Assembly (NCBI GenBank): GCA_002390675.1
Contig: DGPZ01000195.1
Coordinates: forward strand, 36,213-100,212
Reading direction: 5' to 3'
Source: Deltaproteobacteria bacterium UBA4427
Lineage (GTDB): Bacteria; Myxococcota_A; UBA9160; UBA4427
DNA: 64,000 nt
Of the stretch, positions 1 to 8,245 are shown piece by piece (the first letter of the stretch is position 1; each line of letters opens with the position of its first letter). The notes beneath the pieces were generated by a model. The model searched no databases. It saw only the letters and a program-made list of their open reading frames with translations, and was not told the origin of the DNA. The position numbers were made by a program, and so were the translations under genes.

Positions 1-168
1 ATCCCGGCCGCTTGGGGTCTCTACATTCCGAGCGCGGTAGAGCTTACGGTTCTGACAGGTAGCTTCTGCTGGTTCAGCATGTTCTTCCTCTTATTCCTCA
101 AGATGTTCCCGATCATCGCGATCTCGGAAGTCAAGGAACTGGAAATTCACGCCAAGGAGGCCCACTGA
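1..168 (+). CDS. actC: Alternative complex III subunit ActC, NrfD-like (C-terminal end only)
   Basis: The frame is open from base 1 and ends with TGA at 166-168, giving the last 55 residues of a membrane protein. The visible part holds one hydrophobic segment (about residues 12-40) and a charged tail ending EIHAKEAH. ActC is the NrfD/polysulfide-reductase-type membrane subunit that handles quinol in alternative complex III. The assignment rests mainly on position: actD, actE and actF follow directly in the canonical order. The start lies outside the window. Confidence 0.75.
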   Translation: MPAAWGLYIPSAVELTVLTGSFCWFSMFFLLFLKMFPIIAISEVKELEIHAKEAH

Positions 169-169
169 A

Positions 170-263
170 ATGGAACTCCTTACCTACGTATCCGCTCATT
201 CGGAGGGGTTGGACTAATGGCACTCCCTACCTGCCCTCCCGCCTATTCGGAGAAGTTGAACTA
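170..263 (+). repeat. Two tandem 47-bp imperfect repeats, each a 15-codon mini-ORF, between actC and actD
   Basis: Unit 1 is 170-216 and unit 2 is 217-263, with 35 of 47 positions identical. Each unit starts with ATGG, contains ATTCGGAG as a likely ribosome-binding site, and ends so that its stop TAA overlaps the next ATG (TAATG). This makes two nested mini-ORFs, 170-217 (MELLTYVSAHSEGLD) and 217-264 (MALPTCPPAYSEKLN), the second overlapping the actD start at 264. The three starts lie in three different frames, as expected for a 47-bp period. The simplest reading is duplication of the actD translation-start region; stepwise translational coupling is inference. Confidence 0.75.
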
Positions 264-764
264 ATGGCGACTCTAGTAAGCGTTTACGAGCTGGTTTCAG
301 ATACGTCTAACGTCGTGCGCAGCCTCAAGGCACGCGGCTTCGATGACCTGACGACCTATTCGCCGGCTCCTTTTCCGGAACTCGAAGAGGCTGAAGATCC
401 GACGCCTTCGAAGGTTCGGGTGTTGACCCTGATCGGCGGCCTCGTCGGCGTGGTTACGGGATTCGGCATTCAGATCTGGATGTCGATGGACTGGCCAATC
501 AAGATCGCAGGTAAGAACTTCGCTGCAATTCCGCCCATGTGGATCATCGGCTTCGAACTCACGATTCTCTTCGGCGGTATCCTGACAGTCATCGGCCTCA
601 TAGCCTTCGGCGGTCTCTATCCCCGCAAACTCGACGAGCACTACAGCCCGCGATTCTCCGGTGACGAGTTTGGCGTCGTGGTGAACTGCAGTGATCGCGA
701 TGTAGCGGAAGTTGAAGCACTCATGCGCGGTAACAACGCGAAAGAGGTAAAGCTCCATGGCTAG
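264..764 (+). CDS. actD: Alternative complex III subunit ActD (DUF3341 family)
   Basis: The product has 166 residues. The N-terminal part resembles the DUF3341 fold: a short soluble domain with a YSPAPFPELEEA segment typical of ActD (Y-S/T-P-x-P). Two hydrophobic hairpin segments follow at about residues 50-75 and 93-118, then a soluble C-terminal end. In alternative complex III, ActD is a small membrane subunit that packs against the NrfD-like subunits and is not known to bind a cofactor. The ATG overlaps the stop of the second upstream mini-ORF, and GGAGAAG at 249-255 is a plausible ribosome-binding site. The 3' end overlaps actE by 8 bases. Confidence 0.9.
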   Translation: MATLVSVYELVSDTSNVVRSLKARGFDDLTTYSPAPFPELEEAEDPTPSKVRVLTLIGGLVGVVTGFGIQIWMSMDWPIKIAGKNFAAIPPMWIIGFELTILFGGILTVIGLIAFGGLYPRKLDEHYSPRFSGDEFGVVVNCSDRDVAEVEALMRGNNAKEVKLHG

Positions 765-1347
765 GCGCCAAAACCAAAAGCACAGCGCCGAACGCCGGAC
801 GATGATGGCTGTGATGGCTCTCTTCTTCCTCACCCAGACGGGTTGTTGGGAGCAGGTCTCGCCCGAGTGGTTCCCGCAAATGAAGCGGCAGATCGCGGTT
901 CAGGCATTCGAATGGAACCAGCATCGTGAAGACGGAATGCTTTTTGCTCCTCCGGCTGGAACGATTCCAGTTGGATGGGGCGATGTAGCAAGCCCCGCCG
1001 ATCTTCCATTGGCAGAGCAGGAAACGCTCGTTAACCCGAACGAATTCAGCTTCGCCTCCCTCGAGCGCGGCAAGAAATACTTCGAGGTCAACTGCAAGGC
1101 ATGCCACGGCGCTACTGGTGGCGGTGACGGACCGATCGCGGCGCCTAACGGCCCGATCGCTGGTGTCCTTCCGATCGGACCGGGACCGATGGGCTTCAGC
1201 CTTGCAACTGGCCTAACAGACGGTCACATCTACACGACAATCAGCCTCGGCCGCGGCCGGATGCCGAGCTACCGCCGAATTCCGCCGGATGCTCGCTGGG
1301 ATGTCGTTAACTACATTCGCGACCTGAACGGTCAGGGAGGCCGGTAG
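757..1347 (+). CDS. actE: Alternative complex III subunit ActE, monoheme cytochrome c lipoprotein
   Basis: The product has 196 residues. A positively charged N-terminus is followed by a hydrophobic stretch ending in TQTGC, which fits a lipoprotein signal with Cys30 as the anchor. A single c-type heme motif CKACH lies at residues 113-117, and Met169 (GRMPSY) is a good candidate for the second axial ligand. ActE passes electrons from the quinol-oxidising complex to the terminal oxidase or to soluble cytochrome c. It overlaps actD by 8 bases and its TAG overlaps the GTG start of actF, so translation is probably coupled. Confidence 0.93.
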   Translation: MARRQNQKHSAERRTMMAVMALFFLTQTGCWEQVSPEWFPQMKRQIAVQAFEWNQHREDGMLFAPPAGTIPVGWGDVASPADLPLAEQETLVNPNEFSFASLERGKKYFEVNCKACHGATGGGDGPIAAPNGPIAGVLPIGPGPMGFSLATGLTDGHIYTTISLGRGRMPSYRRIPPDARWDVVNYIRDLNGQGGR

Positions 1348-2669
1348 TGAGCGCTGTCACAACGGCTGCAGAGCGGGCCAATCCGGGCGTATTGCCCCAG
1401 CCACTCTTCAATATCTGTCTCGCCGCGATTGTCGTCGGCATCGTCTCCTTTGTTGGTGGCGTGGCTTCCGACCCCGAGACGGCGTGGTTGGCCTTCCACT
1501 CGAACTTCATCTTTTTCACGATGATGTCCGCTGGTGGTCTGGTGCTGACCGCGATCTACTCGATCGTTGGTGCGCACTGGCCCGGTCCGTATCGCCGCTT
1601 CGCGGAAAGCCTTGCGGCTTTCCTGCCTTTCGCTGCCATTCTTGGCATAGTCGGCATGTTTGGTGGCGAGTACATCTTCGATTGGCAGGCCAACGGAGCC
1701 ATGCACGGCAAGGAAGCCTGGCTTAACACCACGCGCTTCTATGCGACTGATATCGGTCTCCTTTTCCTCCTGGCCGGTCTCGCATTTGTCATGCTGAAGG
1801 CTTCGGCTCGGCCCACACTTCGTAACCTCGCTGAAAACGGCGAAGGCTTCGCGAAGAAGATGGCCCAGAGCTGGACGGCAGGCTGGAAAGGCGACGAAGA
1901 AGAACGTGAAGCTTCAAAGAAGAAGACCGCGTTCATCGCTCCCTTCATTGGCATGACCTACGGCATTGGCTTTGCCTTCTTCAGCTTTGACCAAGTCATG
2001 AGCATGGAGCAGGCATGGTTCTCGAACCTCTTCGGCAACTTTGTTTGCTGGGGGGGCATCCTCTCCGCGGTCGCCGCGTGTGCCCTTTCGGGTGTACTCA
2101 GCCGCAACGAGGATGGATTCCAAGGTGAGATCACCGAAAGCCGAATGCACGACATCGGCAAGATGATGTTCGCGTTCTCGATCTTCTGGATGTATCTGTT
2201 CTGGAGTCAATATCTGGTCATCTACTACGGCAACCTGCCGGAAGAGACCTATTTCATCCGCGACCGCCTCGGCGATCAGTTCATGATCGACAAGGGGTAC
2301 TCCGCCGCGGCCTTCGCGAAGAGCTGGCAGACATGGGACTTCGAATGGGCACGACTGCAGACCGGCTACGGCTGGCTCTCGATGGTCGTATGGGCCTGCA
2401 ATTGGCTCATTCCATTCTGGGTTCTCCTCGGTCAGCGACCGAAGAAGACCCCGTGGATCGCTGGTCCGGTGGCGGCCATCCTGCTTCTCGGACTGTGGCT
2501 TGAACGCAATCTGCTGATCTGGCCTTCCGTTGTGAAGGGCGACATGATGGCGCCCTTCGGCATGATCCAGATCGGGATCGCGTTGGGATTCCTCGGTGGC
2601 TTCCTGGGTGTGGTTCTCTACTACAGCCGGGTGTTCCCGACCGTCGCAGTTTCCGTGAAGGAAGACTAA
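1347..2669 (+). CDS. actF: Alternative complex III subunit ActF (NrfD-like quinol:cytochrome c oxidoreductase membrane subunit)
   Basis: The product is a 440-residue polytopic membrane protein with about ten hydrophobic segments, starting at about residue 22. ActF is the second NrfD-like subunit of alternative complex III, structurally related to ActC. The start is GTG at 1347, sharing one base with the actE stop, and GGAGG at 1336-1340 is a good ribosome-binding site. Segments such as FFSFDQVMSMEQAWFSN and SQYLVIYYGNLPEE are typical of the family. It is the last act gene here; no cytochrome oxidase genes follow, so the terminal oxidase must be encoded elsewhere. Confidence 0.92.
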   Translation: MSAVTTAAERANPGVLPQPLFNICLAAIVVGIVSFVGGVASDPETAWLAFHSNFIFFTMMSAGGLVLTAIYSIVGAHWPGPYRRFAESLAAFLPFAAILGIVGMFGGEYIFDWQANGAMHGKEAWLNTTRFYATDIGLLFLLAGLAFVMLKASARPTLRNLAENGEGFAKKMAQSWTAGWKGDEEEREASKKKTAFIAPFIGMTYGIGFAFFSFDQVMSMEQAWFSNLFGNFVCWGGILSAVAACALSGVLSRNEDGFQGEITESRMHDIGKMMFAFSIFWMYLFWSQYLVIYYGNLPEETYFIRDRLGDQFMIDKGYSAAAFAKSWQTWDFEWARLQTGYGWLSMVVWACNWLIPFWVLLGQRPKKTPWIAGPVAAILLLGLWLERNLLIWPSVVKGDMMAPFGMIQIGIALGFLGGFLGVVLYYSRVFPTVAVSVKED

Positions 2670-2795
2670 GTCCTTCTCGCAGGGCTCCAAGCGGCGGATG
2701 TCTTCGGACAAACGCACGGATACAAAATGGGTGCGGAGTCAGGTCCTTGGATCTCGGCTCCGCATCGTCGTTCTGGGGAGCGCTAGTCTCTACCA

Positions 2796-4406
2796 ATGTC
2801 AGAACACGAGGATCGACTTCCGCATTCAGGTGGGCCTTCCGACCCGCCTTCCGAGGGCGCGGGCGATACGGCCCCAAACGAATCCTCGCGCAACCGCGGT
2901 CTTAGCGAGGCGGACGGCATGGAGAGCCTAGAGGAGCTCCCGCCACTTAGGCCCGGCGGAGAGGATATACCCCTCGCCGAAGAAGGAGCCCTACGACTCG
3001 AAGACGATGGCTTTCGCTTGATCGAGTCGAGGGGACTCAAGCGCTCGCGCCTACATGCATATGACGAGATCACGCATATCTATGCGAGTGGTCGAAATCT
3101 ACTCGTAGGTGTTACAGACGACCTACTCACAATTCGCGCCGCGGATTTCGACGACCCGGAGCGCGGGCCACATTATGCGCGAGTCGCTTTGCTAGGCCGC
3201 GTCGAGGCCGAGCCTGAGGGAGAGTGTCAGCTCGCAGCGATGGCCGAGGTAGATGCTATTGGGGAGCAGGATGGTCCCGCATGGGCTGTTTGGACAACGA
3301 TCACGCTCTGCCTGCTCGGCACAGGAGTGCAAATCATCGATCCGATGTTCGACCAGGTCGGCTCCTTTATTCCTGATCTCTTTTTGAGCGGTGAATATTG
3401 GCGCGCGACCACATCGCATTTCTTACACGACCTCAGCGTCCCGCGATTCATTCGCAACATTATTCCCGGAATAGAATGGCTTCCGATTCACCTTATGACC
3501 AATATCGGCGGCCTCATCGTTCTTGGGAATCTCATCGAACGCCCGCTTGGTCCTTGGCGCACGGCGATTGTGTTAGTGCTCAGCGGGGTGGGATCTATTC
3601 TGGGCATCCTTGGCTACGGGCACCTCGAGGTGCTCGGTGCATCGGGGCTCGTCGCCGGTCTCGCCGGAGCAATGCTGGCCTTTGAGCTTCACTTCGCTTA
3701 TGCGCTCCCCGCTTTCTGGCGCCTGCCTCGTAAGCTCTTTCTTGTTGTCCTCGCCTCACAGTTCCTCGTGATCGATCAAATCTTCTCGTCGACCCTCGCG
3801 GGTGGAGCGCATTTGGGTGGCTTCATGGGCGGTTATCTCGCGACCTGGTGGATGGGCGCGCCACGCCCGACCGCGGCATCCATGCCGGGTCGCCTGCGAT
3901 TCGGCGCGATCTGTGGCATCGCCTTCGTTGGCCTCGGAGTCATTGGCGCGATGCCCTTGGCCAAGCACGAAATTGGAGCGCTCGAGCGACATGCGACACG
4001 GCTTTACGACACGAAGGATGCGCCTTACCTCGTTAGGCAGGACAATTTGGCGGCATGGCTAATCGCCACCGACGGGGCTGCATCACCTCATGGCCTCGAT
4101 CTAGCCGTCGCGCTCGCGGAGCGCGCGGTCGTGCAGACGGGTCGCTTCGCCCCGGGCATTCTCGATACCTTGGCGGAAACGCTCTTTCAGCGCGGCGACG
4201 CCCTTGGGGCAGTCTTCGTGATCGAGGAGGCGATTAGGCTTTCTCCTTCGGAGCCCTATTACTATGAGCAACGCCGCCGTTTCACGGGAGAGCGGGCGCC
4301 CGGAGATCGACCTGAGCCTCCAGGCGAAAGCGAGGCGCCGTCTCCAGAAGCAAATGATCCGGGGGAAGCCTCCCCGGGCTCAGCTGCGGACCGCCTCACG
4401 ATCTAG
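2796..4406 (+). CDS. Rhomboid family intramembrane serine protease with long soluble N- and C-terminal regions
   Basis: The product has 536 residues. The rhomboid core (about 165-390) carries the hallmark residues: HLMTN (His232, Asn236 as oxyanion-hole side chains), GASG with nucleophile Ser283, and catalytic His339 in GGAHLGG. Rhomboid proteases cut substrates within or near membrane segments. The first 160 residues are soluble; the first 60 are acidic and low in complexity, then come about 70 residues of possible beta structure. The C-terminal 120 residues look helical (TPR-like: LDTLAETLFQRGDALGAVFV) and end in a Pro/Glu-rich tail. The family is usually 200-300 residues, so this is a long version. 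Substrate unknown. Confidence 0.9.
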   Translation: MSEHEDRLPHSGGPSDPPSEGAGDTAPNESSRNRGLSEADGMESLEELPPLRPGGEDIPLAEEGALRLEDDGFRLIESRGLKRSRLHAYDEITHIYASGRNLLVGVTDDLLTIRAADFDDPERGPHYARVALLGRVEAEPEGECQLAAMAEVDAIGEQDGPAWAVWTTITLCLLGTGVQIIDPMFDQVGSFIPDLFLSGEYWRATTSHFLHDLSVPRFIRNIIPGIEWLPIHLMTNIGGLIVLGNLIERPLGPWRTAIVLVLSGVGSILGILGYGHLEVLGASGLVAGLAGAMLAFELHFAYALPAFWRLPRKLFLVVLASQFLVIDQIFSSTLAGGAHLGGFMGGYLATWWMGAPRPTAASMPGRLRFGAICGIAFVGLGVIGAMPLAKHEIGALERHATRLYDTKDAPYLVRQDNLAAWLIATDGAASPHGLDLAVALAERAVVQTGRFAPGILDTLAETLFQRGDALGAVFVIEEAIRLSPSEPYYYEQRRRFTGERAPGDRPEPPGESEAPSPEANDPGEASPGSAADRLTI

Positions 4407-4538
4407 AGCGGGCCGAGGCGTCTCGCCGAAATCGCCCTCTGCGTTGATCAAGCAGTCATCGGACCGCAAGAACATCGCGAGGCGGCGCCGTTTATTATGC
4501 ATCTGGATCTCTTCGGGGCGCGTGAGTCGGTAGCCCAT
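4380..4538 (-). CDS. Possible small protein of 52 residues, unknown
   Basis: An open frame reads leftward from ATG at 4538 to TGA at 4380-4382. GAGGA lies nine bases before the ATG. The product is highly charged (KRRR, RSDD, EGDFGE), without a signal peptide or membrane segment. It fills most of the space between the rhomboid gene and the alkylsulfatase gene and overlaps the rhomboid 3' end by 27 bases. No family is recognised. Ribosome-binding site and codon use make it possible, but it may be chance. Confidence 0.25.
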   Translation of the reverse strand: MGYRLTRPEEIQMHNKRRRLAMFLRSDDCLINAEGDFGETPRPALDREAVRS

Positions 4539-4691
4539 GATTAGGTCCTCAGTGGGGTGTTCGTATACCGGCTTCCCTACCGGACTGCTGATTTTGCCCG
4601 GGACCCCCCCGCAATCTTCATGCTCTTTGCTCTATCGTTCCCTATGCGTTCGGCAGGGACCGGACTAAATCGATCAGAGGAGAGCGCGATC

Positions 4692-6488
4692 ATGAACCCG
4701 CTAGTGTTGCATTCCGGAGTTCGACGGACACCCCAGCCCGAGTCGTTGCCGACTAGATACCTCTCAGGGACCGGCCTTCTCGCGATGGGGGGTCTCTTTT
4801 TTTTGTTAGTCGGGTGCGCAACGGAACGGGTTGTTTCTGTACCCGAGCCTCGTGTAGACGCCGACTTCGCTGCCTATTCAGATGCGAATGATGATGCGCA
4901 CCTCGTTCAGGTCAGCCCGCACGTTTATGCGGCCATTGGTTATGACATAGGCAATATTGGTTTCGTCGTGACGGACGAGGGTATCCTTGTCTTTGATACC
5001 TGCGGAGATCTAGACCGTGCCGAAAAGGCCCTGGCCGCTCTTCGCGAAATCAGTCAGGCGCCTATCGTCGGCGTCGTCTACTCACATGGTCATGGGGATC
5101 ACACTGGTGGCGTGGACGCCTTCATTCCTCGAGCGGCGCAAGGGACAATTCCCGTCTATGGAGGGAAGAACTATCGTCGTTACCTGCGCGAAAGTGCGGT
5201 GCCCCGCGGCTTGATGCGCGCCTACTACCAGATGGGATACCTAATCCCTAAGGATATCACGGGCAGCGTCGGTTCCGGAATAGGGCCGGCAGTAGGCAAC
5301 GGAGAAACGACCTATCAAAAGCCTACGGTCGTTATCGAAGATACGCTCGATCTCGAAATCGGCGGTGTGCAGATTCATTTATTCCATTCACCAAGCGATC
5401 TCGATGATGGCGTCTCTCTTTGGCTGCCAGAGGAAAAGGTCATGATGGTCGGGGACGCGGCCTATCCAATGCTGCCCGCGATCGCGACGCCCCGCTTCGA
5501 ATTCGGACGGCAGTCATGGGAAGCTCTCGAAACCTTGGATCGCTATCGCGCCTTCCCGATCGAACACATGGTGCCTGGGCACTTGCGCGTGATCTCGGGA
5601 CGCGAAGAGGTGGCGAGCTTCCTTCAGAACTTTCGCGACCTCGTACAGTACATGCAGGACCAATCCATCCGCGCGGTCAATCGACGCCTAGATCATGACG
5701 AAGCTGCAATAGAGATGGAGGAGAACCTTCCGCTTCATCTCGCAAACGACCCAAATCTCGCTGAGCGCTATCACGAGTTTCATTGGATCGCGAAGCAGAT
5801 GTACACGAAGGCGGGTGGCTGGTGGAATGGTGACGTCGTAGATCTCGTTCGAATTCCGCAAAAGGAACGGGCAGTGAAGGTGCTGAAACTAATCGGCAGC
5901 CGGAGCAAAGTTCGCATCGCGGCAATTGATGCATTCGAGAATGGTGAACGAGGTTGGGCCGCCGAGCTTTTCCGAATGTTAATCGTGACGGATCCGGAGG
6001 ATGCAGATGCGCGCAACCAACTAGCGCGCATTCTCCGCACTATTGCCTATGACGCGAATACCTCGAACCTGCGTCATTACCTTCTGACCGAAGCACTTGT
6101 TATGGAAGGCGCGATCGACCTTGAGAGGCTGCCTGTCGACGTCGCGAACCCACGATTTCTCGAGGCGAATCCCGATTCAGTGCTCTTTCGAGCACAGGGG
6201 ACGAGACTCGATCCCGTCAGTTCCGCCGAAGTCGAACTGGTGGCCGGCTTTACGTTTTCGGATAGCGGCGACGAACACACGCTGATTATTCGACGCGGTG
6301 TTATTGAATGGCGCGCTGGGCGACCCGAAGGCGCGGACCTGCGGGTGACCTTCGAACGTGATACTTGGCTCCAGATCGCCGGCGGACAGCTTCGGTGGCT
6401 TGCAGCAGAAGAGCAGGGTGCACTCGAAGCAGCGCCCAGTCGAGAAGCACTCGAAAATTATGTGCGTCATTTCGACGGGCAAGGGTAA
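4692..6488 (+). CDS. SDS-type alkylsulfatase (metallo-beta-lactamase fold plus SCP2-like domain), lipoprotein
   Basis: The product has 598 residues from ATG 4692, chosen because GAGGAGAG lies just upstream and a signal peptide follows. LLVGC at residues 38-42 is a lipobox, so it is probably lipid-anchored outside the cytoplasmic membrane. The metallo-beta-lactamase motif HGHGDHTGG (His132, His134, Asp136, His137) should bind a binuclear metal centre. The middle resembles the alkylsulfatase dimerisation domain (AKQMYTKAGGWWNGD) and the C-terminal 120 residues a sterol-carrier-2-like domain that binds the alkyl chain. Relatives (SdsA1, Bds1) hydrolyse primary or secondary alkyl sulfates to alcohol and sulfate; which substrate applies here is unknown. 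Confidence 0.87.
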   Translation: MNPLVLHSGVRRTPQPESLPTRYLSGTGLLAMGGLFFLLVGCATERVVSVPEPRVDADFAAYSDANDDAHLVQVSPHVYAAIGYDIGNIGFVVTDEGILVFDTCGDLDRAEKALAALREISQAPIVGVVYSHGHGDHTGGVDAFIPRAAQGTIPVYGGKNYRRYLRESAVPRGLMRAYYQMGYLIPKDITGSVGSGIGPAVGNGETTYQKPTVVIEDTLDLEIGGVQIHLFHSPSDLDDGVSLWLPEEKVMMVGDAAYPMLPAIATPRFEFGRQSWEALETLDRYRAFPIEHMVPGHLRVISGREEVASFLQNFRDLVQYMQDQSIRAVNRRLDHDEAAIEMEENLPLHLANDPNLAERYHEFHWIAKQMYTKAGGWWNGDVVDLVRIPQKERAVKVLKLIGSRSKVRIAAIDAFENGERGWAAELFRMLIVTDPEDADARNQLARILRTIAYDANTSNLRHYLLTEALVMEGAIDLERLPVDVANPRFLEANPDSVLFRAQGTRLDPVSSAEVELVAGFTFSDSGDEHTLIIRRGVIEWRAGRPEGADLRVTFERDTWLQIAGGQLRWLAAEEQGALEAAPSREALENYVRHFDGQG

Positions 6489-6593
6489 TCTCAAATAGAC
6501 GGAATCCTCAAAGCCATTGGTCGCGCAAAGCTGTTATTAGGCTTGCTGGCTTTCTAATGGAACTGGCTTTTAATCGCACAGCGAGGACTGAAT

Positions 6594-8174
6594 ATGAATT
6601 CTCGATGGGGACGGTTGGCGGATGAATGGGCGATTAGAGATACGCTCTCTCGGTATTGGCGAGGGGTGGACCGCCGAGACGAAGCGCTTGTGGCCAGCAC
6701 CTATCATCCCCATGCCTATGATGATCATGGGTATTTTAAAGGCCCCGTCGAAGAATTTATTGAAACCCTCGCGCCTTCGGTCTGGGCCTATTTCTCGAAG
6801 ACTCAGCATTTTAGTGGACATATCGCGATCGACTTCGATGAAGCGGATTCTGAGATCGCGTATGTGGAGTCTTATGCGGAAGCGCATCACCTTCGTGAGG
6901 AAGACGATGGCAGCTCGAATGACCTCGTCTACGGCCTGCGATACGTCGATCGATTCACGTGCGTAGATGACGAATGGCGCATCGCCCACCGCGTATGTAC
7001 ATGGGACTGGAGTCGGAGTGATAAAAGCGGCGCAATACGGCTGCCCGATTCCTATTTCCGTGGGGAGCTCTCGACGAGCGATCCCGTCTATGAGCATCCA
7101 AAGGGCCGAGGAACTCGCGACTCTGAAGAGGTGATCATTGCGAAGCAGGGCTGTATGGATACCTTGGCCCTATACACCCGAGGGATCGATCGATGCGACC
7201 TAGCAACCGTTCGAGACGCCTATCATTCGGATGCGTACGACGACCATGGCGGATATCAGGGGGACGTCGAGGGATTTTTGGATTGGGTGAAGCCGACGGT
7301 CATGAACGCGTTCGCCGTGACCATGCACAAGCTCGGTAATTCGCTGATCGAAGTGGAACTTGCCGGCGAATCCGCAGGAGAAGATAACGTCGACCGTGCT
7401 TGGGCGGAGACCTACGCCGTCGTTCATCACGTGCAGGGGATCTCGGATGCCGCGGGTGCGACCGACCTTGTGATGGGTGTGCGGTATATCGATCGACTAG
7501 AGGATCGCGGAACCGGGTGGAAGATCGCCGACCGCCGCATGAGTTTTGAATGGGAGCGGACGGCTTCCCTCGGATCGCAGGCTCCCTATCCCGGATTTTC
7601 CAGCGGTCTTCGCGATGGATCCGATCCTGTTCTAATGGAGTTCGCTGCTCCACTTGGCGACGAGAAAGACGAGTGGCGGCCGGCTGCGGAATTTGATGCG
7701 GTTGCAGATCGCGCCGAAATCTACGAGGTGCTCGTGCGCTATTGCAGGGGCGTGGACCGTCGAGACCGTGAGTTGATTAGGAGTACCTATCACGCGGACG
7801 CCGAGGACGATCATGGGACCTATCAAGGGGACCTGGAAGGGTTCCTCGATTTCGTCGAAAACGAGGTCCATTCCCGCTTCCGAACCACGATGCACAAGCT
7901 GGGACAGGCGCTGATCGAGGTTCAGGGAGATCGCGCCAAGAGCGAGACCTACGCTGTCTGCCACCACGTGAGCGAAGAAGGCGGACTCGACGTCTCAGAC
8001 AGCGTGATGGGAATTCGCTATCTCGACCACTTCGAACGCCGCGACGGCGAGTGGAAGATCGCCCAAAGACTGCTGCTGTGGGAGTGGATTAGGCACGATG
8101 CCGTGATCGCCCTAGATCCTGATTGGAGTCTCGGAATCGCGGGACCAACGGATCCGGTTTTTCTGCGCGAATGA
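6594..8174 (+). CDS. Protein of three tandem SnoaL-like (NTF2-fold) domains
   Basis: The product has 526 residues. One domain is repeated three times, at about 9-150, 183-325 and 370-505. Each copy opens with a helix and RGxDRxD, then YHxxAxDDHG (residues 37-46, 210-219, 399-408), then a SxAYAxxHH-type strand and WKIAxR near its end. These are SnoaL_4/NTF2-like features, a fold used by small hydrolases, dehydratases and isomerases. The paired Asp-Asp-His suggests all three pockets could be active. Such proteins are normally single-domain, about 150 residues, so a triple fusion is unusual. GAGGA upstream supports the ATG. The substrate is unknown. Confidence 0.85.
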   Translation: MNSRWGRLADEWAIRDTLSRYWRGVDRRDEALVASTYHPHAYDDHGYFKGPVEEFIETLAPSVWAYFSKTQHFSGHIAIDFDEADSEIAYVESYAEAHHLREEDDGSSNDLVYGLRYVDRFTCVDDEWRIAHRVCTWDWSRSDKSGAIRLPDSYFRGELSTSDPVYEHPKGRGTRDSEEVIIAKQGCMDTLALYTRGIDRCDLATVRDAYHSDAYDDHGGYQGDVEGFLDWVKPTVMNAFAVTMHKLGNSLIEVELAGESAGEDNVDRAWAETYAVVHHVQGISDAAGATDLVMGVRYIDRLEDRGTGWKIADRRMSFEWERTASLGSQAPYPGFSSGLRDGSDPVLMEFAAPLGDEKDEWRPAAEFDAVADRAEIYEVLVRYCRGVDRRDRELIRSTYHADAEDDHGTYQGDLEGFLDFVENEVHSRFRTTMHKLGQALIEVQGDRAKSETYAVCHHVSEEGGLDVSDSVMGIRYLDHFERRDGEWKIAQRLLLWEWIRHDAVIALDPDWSLGIAGPTDPVFLRE

Positions 8175-8245
8175 AGCAGGCTTCGATCTATTCGGGACAG
8201 CGAAGACTCGTTTTGAATCGCAGAGCTTCGTCCCACTCGATCTAA

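Noticed and set aside
1914..2717. Open frame of 267 codons on the minus strand opposite actF
   Set aside because: The plus strand is a clear ActF gene; the antisense frame has no family features and is a codon-bias shadow.
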